From Deltaproteobacteria bacterium (GTDB lineage Bacteria; Desulfobacterota; GWC2-55-46; JAUVFY01): a stretch of DNA of 6,359 nucleotides. Each line of letters starts with the position of its first letter. Position 1 is the stretch's first letter. The notes beneath the pieces are model-generated. The model was not told the origin of the DNA and did no database searches. It worked only from the letters and a program-made list of their open reading frames with translations. Positions 1-5,766 of this stretch are shown here, one piece after another. The DNA lies in the NCBI GenBank assembly GCA_030594025.1, contig JAUVFY010000079.1:1-6359 (forward strand). Direction: 5' to 3'. A program made the translations under genes and the position numbers.

Positions 1-1
1 G

Positions 2-823
2 CCCTATGCGAAGATAGTCCACATAGACATAGACCCCACGTCCATAAGCAAGAACGTCGAGGTCGACGTCCCCATAGTGGGTGATGTCAAGTGGGTTCTG
101 AAGGACATTTTGAAGATGGTCCCCGGGGCGGCGGAGCTGAAGGAATTTAAGAAGAACCTCAAAGGGTGGCACAAGCAGCTCCGCGAGTGGAACCGTACGC
201 ACAAGCTCACTTACAGGCAGGAAATGAAGGGCATGATATCGCCCCAGTACGTCATAGCCAAGCTCTACGAGGCCACAAAGGGGAACGCCATAGTAACGAC
301 CGAGGTCGGGCAGAACCAGATGTGGGCCGCACAGTTTTTCAGCTTCAAAAAGCCCCGCACCTTTTTAACCTCCGGTGGGCTGGGCACGATGGGCTACGGC
401 TTCCCCGCGGCCATAGGAGCGCAGGTGGCGTTGCCCAAAAAGACCGTCATAGACATAGCCGGGGACGGCTCCATACAGATGAACATACAGGAGATGCTTA
501 CCGCGGTCGAGCAGAAGCTCCCGGTCAAGGTCGCCATACTCAACAACTCCTACCTCGGCATGGTCAGGCAGTGGCAGGAGTTCTTCTACGAGAAAAGGTA
601 CTCCCATTCCAACATCGCAGCACCTGACTTCGTAAAGCTCGCCGAGGCATACGGCGGGGTGGGCTTGAGGGCCAGGACCCCGAAGGAGGTCGTCCCGGTC
701 ATAAAGGAGGCCATGAAGGTAAAGGACAGGCCCGTTCTGATGGACTTTATCGTCAACCCCGAGGAGTCTGTTTACCCGATGGTCCCGGCCGGGCAGCCTT
801 TAAATAAGATGCTGCTCGTATAG
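2..823 (+). CDS. ilvB: Acetolactate synthase large subunit, C-terminal part (5' end outside window)
   Basis: This is the catalytic subunit of the thiamine-diphosphate enzyme that joins two pyruvates, or pyruvate and 2-ketobutyrate, in the first common step of valine, leucine and isoleucine synthesis. The reading frame is open from base 2 and gives 273 residues to TAG at 821-823. A GTG at 77 lies inside the conserved domain and is not the start. Visible are the end of the central domain (HIDIDP near residues 8-12) and the C-terminal ThDP-binding domain. The latter holds EVGQNQMW (about 101-108), GGLGTMGYGFPAAIGA (125-140), the GDGSIQM...NN cofactor motif (154-182) and MVRQWQ (187-192). About half of a usual 550-600 residue protein is present. 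It lies upstream of ilvN, as expected for its regulatory partner. Paralogues ilvG and ilvI cannot be excluded by sequence alone. Confidence 0.96.
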   Translation, partial: PYAKIVHIDIDPTSISKNVEVDVPIVGDVKWVLKDILKMVPGAAELKEFKKNLKGWHKQLREWNRTHKLTYRQEMKGMISPQYVIAKLYEATKGNAIVTTEVGQNQMWAAQFFSFKKPRTFLTSGGLGTMGYGFPAAIGAQVALPKKTVIDIAGDGSIQMNIQEMLTAVEQKLPVKVAILNNSYLGMVRQWQEFFYEKRYSHSNIAAPDFVKLAEAYGGVGLRARTPKEVVPVIKEAMKVKDRPVLMDFIVNPEESVYPMVPAGQPLNKMLLV

Positions 824-827
824 AAAC

Positions 828-887
828 CCGTTATGCGTGTGCGTGATGCGTTGTGCGTTTTTCTCGCATCACGTATTAAGCATAACG
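828..887. repeat. Intergenic inverted-repeat element, copy 1 (ilvB-ilvN gap)
   Basis: The gap holds a nested imperfect hairpin. The inner arms CGTGATGCG (842-850) and CGCATCACG (865-873) are perfect complements around a 14-nt loop. The outer arms CGTTATGC (829-836) and GCATAACG (880-887) are also perfect complements. Bases 828-851 match 2460-2483 at 23 of 24 positions, and 865-876 match 2513-2524 at 12 of 12, so this is one copy of a dispersed element. The T run lies in the loop rather than after the stem, so it is not a standard terminator. Its function is unknown; mRNA folding or processing between ilvB and ilvN is possible. Confidence 0.75.
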
Positions 888-909
888 CACGACCAGAACG
901 GAGTGTTAT

Positions 910-1395
910 ATGCGACATACAATTTCTGTCCTTGTAGCTAACGAGTTCGGGGTGCTCTCGAGGATCTCGGGGCTGTTTTCTGGCCGGGGCTTCAACATAG
1001 AGAGCCTCTGTGTGGCCGAGACCCTTGACCCGAAGCTCTCCAGGATGACCATCATCACCACCGGAGACGACAGGGTCATCGAGCAGATAACGAAGCAGCT
1101 CAACAAGCTCGTGAGCGTGCTGAAGGTCCATGACTTCACCGGCGAGGAGTTCATAAACAGGGAGCTCGTCCTCATAAAGGTCCAGGTCACCCACGAGTGC
1201 AGGGCGGAGATACTGGGTATAGTGGAGATCTTCCGGGCCAAGGTGATTGACGTGAGCCCGAAGAGCTACACCATAGAGATAACGGGCGACGAGGAGAAGA
1301 TAAGGGCCATGACCGAACTATTAAGGCCCTTCGGCATAAAGGAGATAGTGAGGACCGGCAGGATCGCCATGCCCCGGACCCCGAAGAGCAAGTGA
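910..1395 (+). CDS. ilvN: Acetolactate synthase small (regulatory) subunit
   Basis: This is the regulatory subunit that stimulates the IlvB catalytic subunit and confers valine feedback inhibition. The 161 residues match the usual small-subunit length (about 160-170). An N-terminal ACT domain spans about residues 4-78. It includes NEFGVLSRISGLFSGRGFNI (11-30), where N11 and G14 correspond to residues of the known valine-binding site. The C-terminal small-subunit domain (about 83-156) includes ELVLIKV and the EIFRAKVIDVS stretch. GGAG at 900-903 sits six bases before the ATG. Two in-frame stops (TGA then TAA, 1393-1398) end the gene. It lies 86 nt after ilvB, across a hairpin repeat, and 42 nt before ilvC. 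The symbol ilvH is equally used for this family. Confidence 0.96.
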   Translation: MRHTISVLVANEFGVLSRISGLFSGRGFNIESLCVAETLDPKLSRMTIITTGDDRVIEQITKQLNKLVSVLKVHDFTGEEFINRELVLIKVQVTHECRAEILGIVEIFRAKVIDVSPKSYTIEITGDEEKIRAMTELLRPFGIKEIVRTGRIAMPRTPKSK

Positions 1396-1427
1396 TAAGG
1401 CGAACGAGTTTTTTGAATTGAATATTG

Positions 1428-1433
1428 AGGAGG
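1428..1433 (+). promoter_or_regulatory. Ribosome binding site of ilvC
   Basis: AGGAGG lies four bases before ATG 1438. A TTG at 1435 in the same frame would leave only one base of spacing, so ATG 1438 is the chosen start. The protein then begins MKVFYDKD, a common start for class I reductoisomerases. Confidence 0.8.
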
Positions 1434-1437
1434 GTTG

Positions 1438-2454
1438 ATGAAGGTCTTCTACGACAAGGACGCAAACCTCGAGATGATAAGGCAGAAAAATATCGCCGTC
1501 GTCGGTTACGGAAGCCAGGGCCATGCCCATGCGCAGAATCTGAAGGAGAGCGGCGTAAGCGTGGCCGTAGGTCTGAGGAAGGGTAGCGCATCGTGGGAAA
1601 AGGCCGAGTCCTCGGGCCTTGAGGTAAAGGAAGTTGCCATGGCCGTAAAGGGCGCAGACGTTGTGATGGTTCTCATCCCGGACGAGCTCCAGGGCGATGT
1701 GTACCGTACGGAGATAGGGCCCAACCTCAAAGGGGGCGCCTACCTGGCCTTTGCACACGGCTTCAACATTCACTTCGGCCAGATAGTTCCGGAAAAGAAT
1801 GTGAACGTTTTCATGGTCGCTCCCAAGGGGCCGGGTCACCTTGTAAGACACGAGTATACCAGGGGAGGGGGGGTGCCGTGCCTTGTGGCGGTCCACCAGG
1901 ACCCCTCCGGCGACACTCTCGACGTCGCCCTTGCCTATGCGAGCGCCATAGGCGGCGGCAGGGCCGGCACTATCGAGACGACATTCGCCGACGAGACGGA
2001 AACGGACCTTTTCGGGGAACAGGCGGTCCTGTGCGGCGGGGTTACGGCGCTCATTACGGCGGGCTACGAAACGCTCGTTGAGGCCGGGTACCCCGAGGAG
2101 ATGGCCTACTTCGAGTGCCTGCACGAGATGAAGCTCATAGTGGACCTCATATACGAGGGCGGCATATCGACAATGAGGTACTCGATAAGCAATACCGCAC
2201 AGTACGGCGACCTTACAAGGGGCCCCAGGATAATAACCGATGAGACCAGGAAAGAGATGAGAAGGATCCTTGCCGAGATCCGAAGCGGCTCGTTTGCAAA
2301 GGAATGGATTGATGAGAACAGGTCCGGAAAGCCTGTTTTCGATTCTCTTACAACCAAGGGCGAGGAGCACCCGATAGAGAGGGTGGGTGCCAAGCTAAGG
2401 GCCATGATGCCGTGGCTTAAAAAGGGAAAACTCGTAGACAGGGGGAAGAATTAA
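1438..2454 (+). CDS. ilvC: Ketol-acid reductoisomerase (class I)
   Basis: This enzyme converts 2-acetolactate or 2-aceto-2-hydroxybutyrate to the dihydroxy acid by Mg-dependent alkyl migration and NAD(P)H reduction. It is the second common step of branched-chain amino acid synthesis. The 338 residues are typical of the short, class I form. The N-terminal Rossmann domain has VVGYGSQGHAHAQNL (21-35) and the cofactor-selecting loop GLRKGSASW (45-53). The Arg and Ser residues there suggest NADPH, but this is inference. H107 in FAHGFNI is the conserved catalytic-site histidine. The knotted C-terminal domain has D190 and E194 (DLFGE) and E226 and E230 (FECLHE) as Mg ligands, plus S251 in YSISNTAQYGD. 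No frameshift is visible. It follows ilvN by 42 nt, and psd follows after a second copy of the hairpin repeat. Confidence 0.97.
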   Translation: MKVFYDKDANLEMIRQKNIAVVGYGSQGHAHAQNLKESGVSVAVGLRKGSASWEKAESSGLEVKEVAMAVKGADVVMVLIPDELQGDVYRTEIGPNLKGGAYLAFAHGFNIHFGQIVPEKNVNVFMVAPKGPGHLVRHEYTRGGGVPCLVAVHQDPSGDTLDVALAYASAIGGGRAGTIETTFADETETDLFGEQAVLCGGVTALITAGYETLVEAGYPEEMAYFECLHEMKLIVDLIYEGGISTMRYSISNTAQYGDLTRGPRIITDETRKEMRRILAEIRSGSFAKEWIDENRSGKPVFDSLTTKGEEHPIERVGAKLRAMMPWLKKGKLVDRGKN

Positions 2455-2458
2455 TAAA

Positions 2459-2543
2459 ACCGTGATGCGTGTGCGTGATGCGTCATACGTATTAAAAGTT
2501 TTTTAGTTTTCACGCATCACGTATAACGTATACGTATAACGGT
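2459..2543. repeat. Intergenic inverted-repeat element, copy 2 (ilvC-psd gap)
   Basis: The gap begins with two CGTGATGCG motifs (2461-2469 and 2474-2482). The second, extended to CGTGATGCGT (2474-2483), is the exact complement of ACGCATCACG (2512-2521). Short outer arms ACCGT (2459-2463) and ACGGT (2539-2543) bound the element. The right side carries a direct repeat ACGTATAACG at 2519-2528 and 2532-2541, with the palindrome CGTATACG (2527-2534) between. The left 24 bases match copy 1 at 828-851 with one mismatch. An AT-rich loop with a T6 run (2499-2504) lies between the arms. The element ends five bases before the psd start. Confidence 0.75.
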
Positions 2544-2548
2544 ATTTT

Positions 2549-3178
2549 ATGCACATTCCGGTGGCCAGGGAAGGCTACCGCTTGCTCCTTGCGGCGGTAG
2601 CCGTTACGGCAATCATATGGTTCATATTCGGCGGGTGGCCTTTTTTAGTTCTTCTCGGGGTCACGGCGTTCCTCGTATCTTTTTTCAGGGACCCCGAAAG
2701 GGATATCCCCGAAGACCCGGACTCCATAGTAAGCCCGGCCGACGGCAGGGTGATAAAGGTCGAGCGTGTAATTGAAGAGAGTTTTGGTGAGGACGAGGCG
2801 CTAAAGGTAAGCGTCTTCATGAATGTCTTTAACGTCCACGTAAACAGGGCCCCGGTGGCTGGCCGTGTGGAGAAGATAGTTTACAGGCCGGGCAGTTTTT
2901 TTTCAGCGGATCTCGACAAGGCCTCTATCTATAACGAACGGAACACCCTTTTTATCGAGGCGGTGAAGGGCAGGGTCGTCGCGACCCAGATAGCGGGCCT
3001 TGTAGCAAGGAGGATAGTCTGCCGGGTGAGCGAGGGAATGGAGATTGAAAGGGGCGAAAGGATAGGGATGATAATGTTCGGCTCGAGGGTCGACCTATTT
3101 CTACCGAAGAAATCGAGAATTACCGTCAAGGTCGGCGACAGGGTAAAGGCGGGCAGTTCGATCCTCGGCTACTTCTAA
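2549..3178 (+). CDS. psd: Phosphatidylserine decarboxylase proenzyme, short form
   Basis: This enzyme decarboxylates phosphatidylserine to phosphatidylethanolamine at the inner membrane. It is pyruvoyl-dependent and self-cleaving. The 209 residues fit the short PSD-like family (about 200-220) rather than the longer E. coli type. Two hydrophobic stretches (about 11-28 and 30-46) anchor the N-terminus. Conserved motifs are SPADGRV (62-68), FMNVFNVHVNRAP (90-102) with H97, and MFGSRVDLFLP (176-186). By family knowledge the chain is cut between G178 and S179 (codons 3080-3085), giving a large beta and a small alpha chain with an N-terminal pyruvoyl group. D65 and H97 are likely partners of S179 in maturation. 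The ATG has no clear Shine-Dalgarno, and an in-frame TAA at 2537-2539 excludes an upstream start. pssA follows after 12 nt. Confidence 0.93.
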   Translation: MHIPVAREGYRLLLAAVAVTAIIWFIFGGWPFLVLLGVTAFLVSFFRDPERDIPEDPDSIVSPADGRVIKVERVIEESFGEDEALKVSVFMNVFNVHVNRAPVAGRVEKIVYRPGSFFSADLDKASIYNERNTLFIEAVKGRVVATQIAGLVARRIVCRVSEGMEIERGERIGMIMFGSRVDLFLPKKSRITVKVGDRVKAGSSILGYF

Positions 3179-3190
3179 GGGGGAACGGGA

Positions 3191-3997
3191 ATGATAGATA
3201 ACGAACTTGAAGAGAAAGGCAAGCGGGGCAAAAAGAAGATAAAGAAGGGCGTATACCTTTTGCCTAATTTGCTGACCTCGGCGAGCCTGTTCGGAGGTTT
3301 TTATTCGATAGTCGCTTCGCTGGACGGAAAGTACGAGATAGCCGCAATCGCCATACTCATCGCGGCCCTTTTCGACGGCATAGACGGAAGGATAGCGAGG
3401 ATTACGGGCACATCGAGCAAGTTCGGCATGGAGTACGACTCTCTATCGGACCTCGTGAGCTTCGGGCTCGCCCCGGGGGTTTTGATATTCACCTGGGCGC
3501 TTAGGCCCTTTGGCAGGTACGGGTGGCTGGCCGCCTTCCTTTACGTCGTCTGCTCGGCGTTGAGGCTCGCGCGTTTCAACGTGCAGGTCTCGACCATTGA
3601 GAGCAAGCGCTTTAACGGGCTTCCGGTGCCCGCGGCGGCCACGGCCGTGGCCTCGACGGTTTTGCTTTTCTTCTATCTCGGCCAGGTGTACGCGTCAAAG
3701 CACGTAACGGTCCTTGTACTCGTGTACCTCCTTGCGCTTCTTATGGTGAGTAACGTTAAGTACTACAGCTTCAGGGAGCTTTCCCTTTCCAGGAGGATGC
3801 CCTTCAGGCTACTCGTGGGGTTGATACTCCTGCTTATAGTCATAGCCGCCGAGCCGCAGATGATGATATTCATGCTTGCCCTGGGCTATGTAATGTCCGG
3901 ACCCGTTACAATGGCCTATGAGAGGAGGAAAAAACTCTCCCACGCCTCTACGAGGCACGAGCAAAAGGTCGCAAGGGAGACCGGCTATCACAAGTAA
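3191..3997 (+). CDS. pssA: CDP-diacylglycerol--serine O-phosphatidyltransferase
   Basis: This membrane enzyme transfers the phosphatidyl group of CDP-diacylglycerol to L-serine, making phosphatidylserine, the substrate of the Psd encoded just upstream. The 268 residues carry the full CDP-alcohol phosphatidyltransferase signature, D65-G66-x2-A69-R70-x8-G79-x3-D83-x3-D87. The first aspartates bind metal and the last is the likely catalytic base. Several hydrophobic helices are evident (about 50-62, 92-104, 110-125, 147-165, 171-186, 206-220 and 223-238), so it is an integral membrane protein. The lysine-rich N-terminus (KGKRGKKKIKKG, 9-20) and basic C-terminus are probably cytoplasmic. A purine-rich GGGGGAACGGGA lies immediately before the ATG, though its spacing is hard to fix. 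Tight spacing to psd indicates co-transcription. Confidence 0.94.
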   Translation: MIDNELEEKGKRGKKKIKKGVYLLPNLLTSASLFGGFYSIVASLDGKYEIAAIAILIAALFDGIDGRIARITGTSSKFGMEYDSLSDLVSFGLAPGVLIFTWALRPFGRYGWLAAFLYVVCSALRLARFNVQVSTIESKRFNGLPVPAAATAVASTVLLFFYLGQVYASKHVTVLVLVYLLALLMVSNVKYYSFRELSLSRRMPFRLLVGLILLLIVIAAEPQMMIFMLALGYVMSGPVTMAYERRKKLSHASTRHEQKVARETGYHK

Positions 3998-4027
3998 AAG
4001 AATTAAGCAAAAAAAAGTAAAAAAATT
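3998..4027 (+). promoter_or_regulatory. A-rich translation leader of leuA without a Shine-Dalgarno
   Basis: The 30-base pssA-leuA gap contains 21 A residues, including runs of eight (4009-4016) and seven (4019-4025), and ends TT before the ATG. No GGAG-like sequence is present. The start is nevertheless secure, because MSDKVKIFDTTLRDGEQ is a normal LeuA N-terminus. Unstructured A-rich leaders can recruit ribosomes without a Shine-Dalgarno; that role here is inference. Confidence 0.5.
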
Positions 4028-5566
4028 ATGAGCGATAAGGTAAAGATATTCGACACCACCTTGAGGGACGGCGAGCAGTCCCCGGGCGCCTCCATGAACG
4101 TGGAGGAGAAGATAATCGTTGCGAGGCAGCTCGCAAAGCTCGGAGTGGACATTATAGAGGCGGGCTTCGCTATAAGCTCTCCCGGGGACTTCGAAGCGGT
4201 AAGGCGTATCGGCCAAGAGATAGAGGGCCCCACTATATGCTCGCTTTCAAGGGCAAAGCCCGAGGACATAGACTGCTCGTGGGAGGCCTTGAAGGGCTCC
4301 CCCAGGCCCAGGATACATACCTTCATATCCACCTCGGACATACACTTAAAGCACCAGTTCAGGATGACCAGGGAAGAGGCCCTGAAGAGGGCCGTTGAGA
4401 TGGTCGAGAGGGCCAGGGGTTACGTCGAGGACGTGGAGTTCTCCCCCATGGACGCTTCCCGCTCCGAGGAAGCCTACCTCTACGAGGTCCTCGAGGCGGT
4501 TATAGATGCCGGGGCAACGACCGTTAACATACCCGACACCGTGGGCTATGCGCTGCCCGAGCGGTTCGGCGCCCTCATAAAGGGGATAAAAGACAACGTC
4601 CCTAACATAGAAAAGGCCGTAATCTCTGTACACTGCCACAACGACCTCGGGCTTGCCGTGGCCAACTCGCTCTTTGCCGTTATGAACGGCGCCCGGCAGG
4701 TCGAGTGCACGATAAACGGCATAGGCGAGAGGGCCGGCAACGCCTCTCTGGAGGAGATAGTTATGATCCTCAAGACGAGAAAGGACCTTCTGGGCCTCGA
4801 TACCTCGGTCGTAACAGAGCAGATTTACCCGACGAGCCGCCTCGTTTCGAGCATCACCGGGATGATGGTCCAGCCCAACAAGGCCGTTATAGGCGACAAC
4901 GCGTTTGCCCACGAGTCCGGCATACACCAGGACGGGCTCTTGAAGGAGAAGACCACCTACGAGATAATGAGGCCCGAATCGGTGGGCATAACGCAGTCCA
5001 CCCTTGTCCTCGGAAAACACTCCGGCCGCCACGCCTTCAGAATCCGTCTCCACGAGCTCGGCTACGACCTCGCCCCGGAAGACCTTAACAAGGCATTTAT
5101 AAGATTTAAGGAACTGGCCGACAAGAAAAAGGAGGTCTTTGACGAGGACATAGAGGCCATCGTGCAGGACGAGGTCTTGAGGTTCGAGATGCCCGACAGG
5201 TTCAAACTCCTGAGCCTGAACGTAAAGAGCGGGACCGAGACACAGCCCACCGCTGAGGTGGAAATGGAGGTGGACGGCACGCCCGTAAAAGATACGGGCC
5301 TTGGCGACGGCCCGGTGGACGCCGCCTTCAAGACCATAACGAAGATAACGGGAACGAAGAGTGTTCTCTTGAGGTACTCGGTTAACGCCATAACCGGGGG
5401 CACCGACGCCCTCGGCGAGGTAACCTGCAGGCTCGAAGAGGGCGAGCACATAGTGCTCGGCCAGGGCGCCCATACCGACATCATCGTTGCGAGCGCAAAG
5501 GCGTACATAAACGCTTTGAACAGGCTCGAGTACAAGAAGAAGGTAAAGCGTGAGAGGCTCGTATGA
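4028..5566 (+). CDS. leuA: 2-isopropylmalate synthase
   Basis: This enzyme condenses acetyl-CoA with 2-ketoisovalerate, the first committed step to leucine. The 512 residues match the bacterial family (about 510-525). The catalytic TIM barrel has DTTLRDGEQSPGASM (9-23) with R13 and D14, metal ligands in HCHNDLG (202-208), and GIGERAGNASLEE (231-243). The linker includes FAHESGIHQDG (293-303). The C-terminal regulatory domain, where leucine acts in this family, runs from about 395 to 500 and includes GDGPVDAAFK and GQGAHTDIIVASAKAYINALNRL. After the family's usual end near L500 a basic extension, EYKKKVKRERLV, follows. Codons 495-512 are repeated in two ORFs directly downstream. The stop TGA (5564-5566) overlaps the next ATG in an ATGA. 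Citramalate and homocitrate synthases are relatives, but the motifs and neighbours favour LeuA. Confidence 0.96.
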   Translation: MSDKVKIFDTTLRDGEQSPGASMNVEEKIIVARQLAKLGVDIIEAGFAISSPGDFEAVRRIGQEIEGPTICSLSRAKPEDIDCSWEALKGSPRPRIHTFISTSDIHLKHQFRMTREEALKRAVEMVERARGYVEDVEFSPMDASRSEEAYLYEVLEAVIDAGATTVNIPDTVGYALPERFGALIKGIKDNVPNIEKAVISVHCHNDLGLAVANSLFAVMNGARQVECTINGIGERAGNASLEEIVMILKTRKDLLGLDTSVVTEQIYPTSRLVSSITGMMVQPNKAVIGDNAFAHESGIHQDGLLKEKTTYEIMRPESVGITQSTLVLGKHSGRHAFRIRLHELGYDLAPEDLNKAFIRFKELADKKKEVFDEDIEAIVQDEVLRFEMPDRFKLLSLNVKSGTETQPTAEVEMEVDGTPVKDTGLGDGPVDAAFKTITKITGTKSVLLRYSVNAITGGTDALGEVTCRLEEGEHIVLGQGAHTDIIVASAKAYINALNRLEYKKKVKRERLV

Positions 5567-5646
5567 GGCCGGCGGCAGTGAAGGTAAAAAATGCGTTGAA
5601 CAGGCTCGAATACAAAAAGAAGGTCAAGCGTGAGAGGCTCGTATGA
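5563..5646 (+). CDS. Micro-ORF 1: 27-residue basic peptide duplicating the LeuA tail
   Basis: This ORF of 27 codons plus TGA opens with an ATGA overlap of the leuA stop. It codes MRPAAVKVK followed by the same 18 residues that end LeuA (residues 495-512), rich in Lys and Arg. GAGAGG at 5552-5557, inside the leuA end, lies five bases before the ATG, well placed for coupled reinitiation. Differences from the leuA tail are only synonymous, and differences from micro-ORF 2 are synonymous in seven of eight changed codons. This supports translation and constraint on the peptide. No known family is recognised. Alternatives are a recent duplication remnant or gene conversion from a leuA paralogue. 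Expression is unproven. Confidence 0.55.
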   Translation: MRPAAVKVKNALNRLEYKKKVKRERLV

Positions 5647-5726
5647 GGCCGGCAGCAGTGAAGGTAAAAAACGCATTAAACCGGCTCGAATACAAAAAGA
5701 AGATAAAGAGGGAAAGGCTCGTATGA
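5643..5726 (+). CDS. Micro-ORF 2: second 27-residue peptide duplicating the LeuA tail
   Basis: This is the second copy of the 27-codon ORF. It begins at the ATGA overlapping the micro-ORF 1 stop and ends at TGA 5724-5726 in another ATGA. Compared with micro-ORF 1 it has changed codons GCG/GCA, AAT/AAC, GCG/GCA, TTG/TTA, AGG/CGG, GTC/ATA, CGT/AGG and GAG/GAA. Only GTC/ATA alters the peptide, Val to Ile. GAGAGG at 5632-5637 precedes its ATG by five bases, repeating the leuA-end arrangement. The pattern is hard to explain by neutral drift of non-coding DNA. Function is unknown. Confidence 0.55.
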   Translation: MRPAAVKVKNALNRLEYKKKIKRERLV

Positions 5727-5743
5727 GTCTTGTCCGGGCATAG
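5723..5743 (+). other. Six-codon ORF closing the ATGA relay before leuC
   Basis: A third ATGA (5723-5726) opens a frame of only six codons (M-S-L-V-R-A) ending at TAG 5741-5743, 23 bases before the leuC ATG. GGAAAGG (5711-5717) lies five bases upstream of it. It no longer resembles the repeat after the ATGA. It may be a mere consequence of the preceding copy, or it may hand ribosomes towards leuC. It is not proposed as a functional peptide. Confidence 0.25.
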
Positions 5744-5752
5744 AGCGATGGG

Positions 5753-5760
5753 GGAAGGGG
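5753..5760 (+). promoter_or_regulatory. Ribosome binding site of leuC
   Basis: GGAAGGGG lies six bases before ATG 5767. It favours this ATG over the one at 5776, which would give the common MTITEK start but sits 15 bases from the site. Confidence 0.6.
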
Positions 5761-5766
5761 ACTCAT

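Larger units (their letters stand above)
5510..5726 (+). repeat. Tandem 80-nt repeats of the leuA 3' end (three copies of the tail-coding segment)
   Basis: The leuA terminal segment 5510-5566 recurs at 5590-5646 and 5670-5726, an exact 80-nt period. The GTATGA at each copy end lies at 5561, 5641 and 5721. Each copy codes NALNRLEYKKKVKRERLV, with V changed to I in the third. LeuA versus the second copy has five base differences over these 18 codons, all synonymous. The interposed 23 bases after each leuA-like stop (5567-5589 and 5647-5669) are the same in copies two and three except for one base. They match the corresponding part of leuA only weakly. The 80-nt period is not a multiple of three, so each copy is in a new frame and is read only by its own ATG. 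Confidence 0.93.

Noticed and set aside
1435..1437. TTG as the ilvC start, one codon upstream
   Set aside because: It leaves one base between AGGAGG and the start; ATG 1438 has usable spacing and gives the normal N-terminus.
1321..2370. Long minus-strand open frame (349 codons) opposite ilvC
   Set aside because: It is an antisense shadow of a clearly coding, motif-bearing gene in high-GC DNA, with no recognisable protein features.
2474..2521. Intrinsic terminator after ilvC
   Set aside because: The stem is real, but the T run lies in the loop and no U tract follows the right arm.
4346..5473. Long minus-strand open frame (375 codons) opposite leuA
   Set aside because: Same reason: leuA motifs run through the whole region on the plus strand, and the antisense product has no family resemblance.
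5510..5726. Tandem repeats as a CRISPR array
   Set aside because: There are three near-identical 80-base units with no unique spacers, and the repeat is coding sequence of leuA.
5563..5726. Micro-ORFs as leucine attenuation leader peptides
   Set aside because: They lie downstream of leuA, have no run of leucine codons (three scattered Leu in 27), and no terminator/antiterminator pair follows.
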